Source: Tetmemena sp. SeJ-2015 (Eukaryota > Ciliophora > Spirotrichea > Sporadotrichida > Oxytrichidae). From it: 10,528 bases of DNA. Positions 10,249 to 10,528 of the stretch are shown here, piece after piece; position 1 is the stretch's first letter, and each line of letters begins with the position of its first letter. A program made the translations under genes and the position numbers. Where the stretch lies: the NCBI GenBank assembly GCA_027382625.1, contig JAJKFJ010015534.1:1-10528 (forward strand), written 5' to 3'. The notes below the pieces were generated by a model, which was given only the letters and a program-made list of their open reading frames with translations, made no database searches and was not told the origin of the DNA.

Positions 10249-10528
10249 TCATGCTAAATTTTAACCCTAAACAGGCAATCTATAGTCTTCTAGGAAGGTG
10301 ACCTTGACGTCTGTCTCATATTTTCTGAATTTTATACCTGCTTCCTCTATCTCAGATAACTGAGTGTTAGGTTTCATAGGTTGCTTGATTATTACTCTCT
10401 CACTTTTTCAAAGGTTCTGATACCTTGTCTATCTTACAATGTCTTGTTGCGAATTATATTGCATCATCTTCACTTTCACACTAGTAGTATTCCTCTGGTT
10501 TCATATCGCATTCAAGTATGATTGCAAC
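10249..10528 (-). CDS. 3' end of an unknown gene entering from the right edge
   Basis: The minus strand from the edge to 10424 reads 35 residues (including KPEEYYQCESEDDAIQF). A 25-nt intron (10399-10423, GTATCAG...GTGAG) in phase 0 leads to 10398-10249, another 49 residues (for example EIEEAGIKFRKYETDVKV) ending at TGA 10249-10251. TAG and TAA occur in frame as Gln. Without the intron the frame ends at a TGA about seven codons later. The composition is mixed, with acidic and basic residues, and the protein is probably soluble. No family is recognised. The 5' part is outside the window. Confidence 0.5.

Overview
This looks like nuclear DNA of a ciliate, not of a bacterium or of a eukaryote with the standard code. 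Under the standard code the window shows only short open frames. If TAA and TAG are read as glutamine and TGA as stop, longer frames appear, with membrane segments, a charged tail, a Cys/His cluster and consistent exon phases. The base composition is very AT-rich, with GC-richer islands where most coding signal lies (about 2280-2860, 3070-4560, 5625-5840 and short stretches around 7560-7790 and 8590-9560). Many frames seem to be joined by very short GT...AG introns (about 15-51 nt, a few longer). All products are predicted from this reading. Exon borders are models, and in AT-rich stretches competing frames can look almost equally good.

Layout. 1-1014: a minus-strand gene running off the left edge, with an in-frame TGA that a 15-nt intron would remove. 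1236-2059: an 824-bp transposon-like element whose inverted ends begin with runs of 10-11 G. 2250-2806: a minus-strand gene for a small protein with a Cys/His cluster. 2807-3068: a divergent intergenic region. 3069-4615: a plus-strand, intron-rich gene whose N-terminal part carries 42 serines from a pure (AGT)42 repeat. 4791-6742: the C-terminal half of a multi-pass membrane protein of the kind ciliates have in large surface-protein families, split by a 565-nt insertion and ending in a Gln/Lys/Ser/acidic tail. 6743-7315: AT-rich, nothing found. 7316-9892: several plus-strand exons that look like parts of a secreted or surface protein with a laminin-G/concanavalin-like fold. 10249-10528: the 3' end of a minus-strand gene entering from the right edge.

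The membrane gene and the surface-protein exons may be two tandem members of one family, or pieces of a gene fragmented in germline (micronuclear) DNA. The sequence alone does not decide this. No rRNA, tRNA, CRISPR array or telomere array was recognised. The clearest points are the reassigned code, the poly-G-tipped element, the poly-serine repeat inside a gene, and the split membrane gene.
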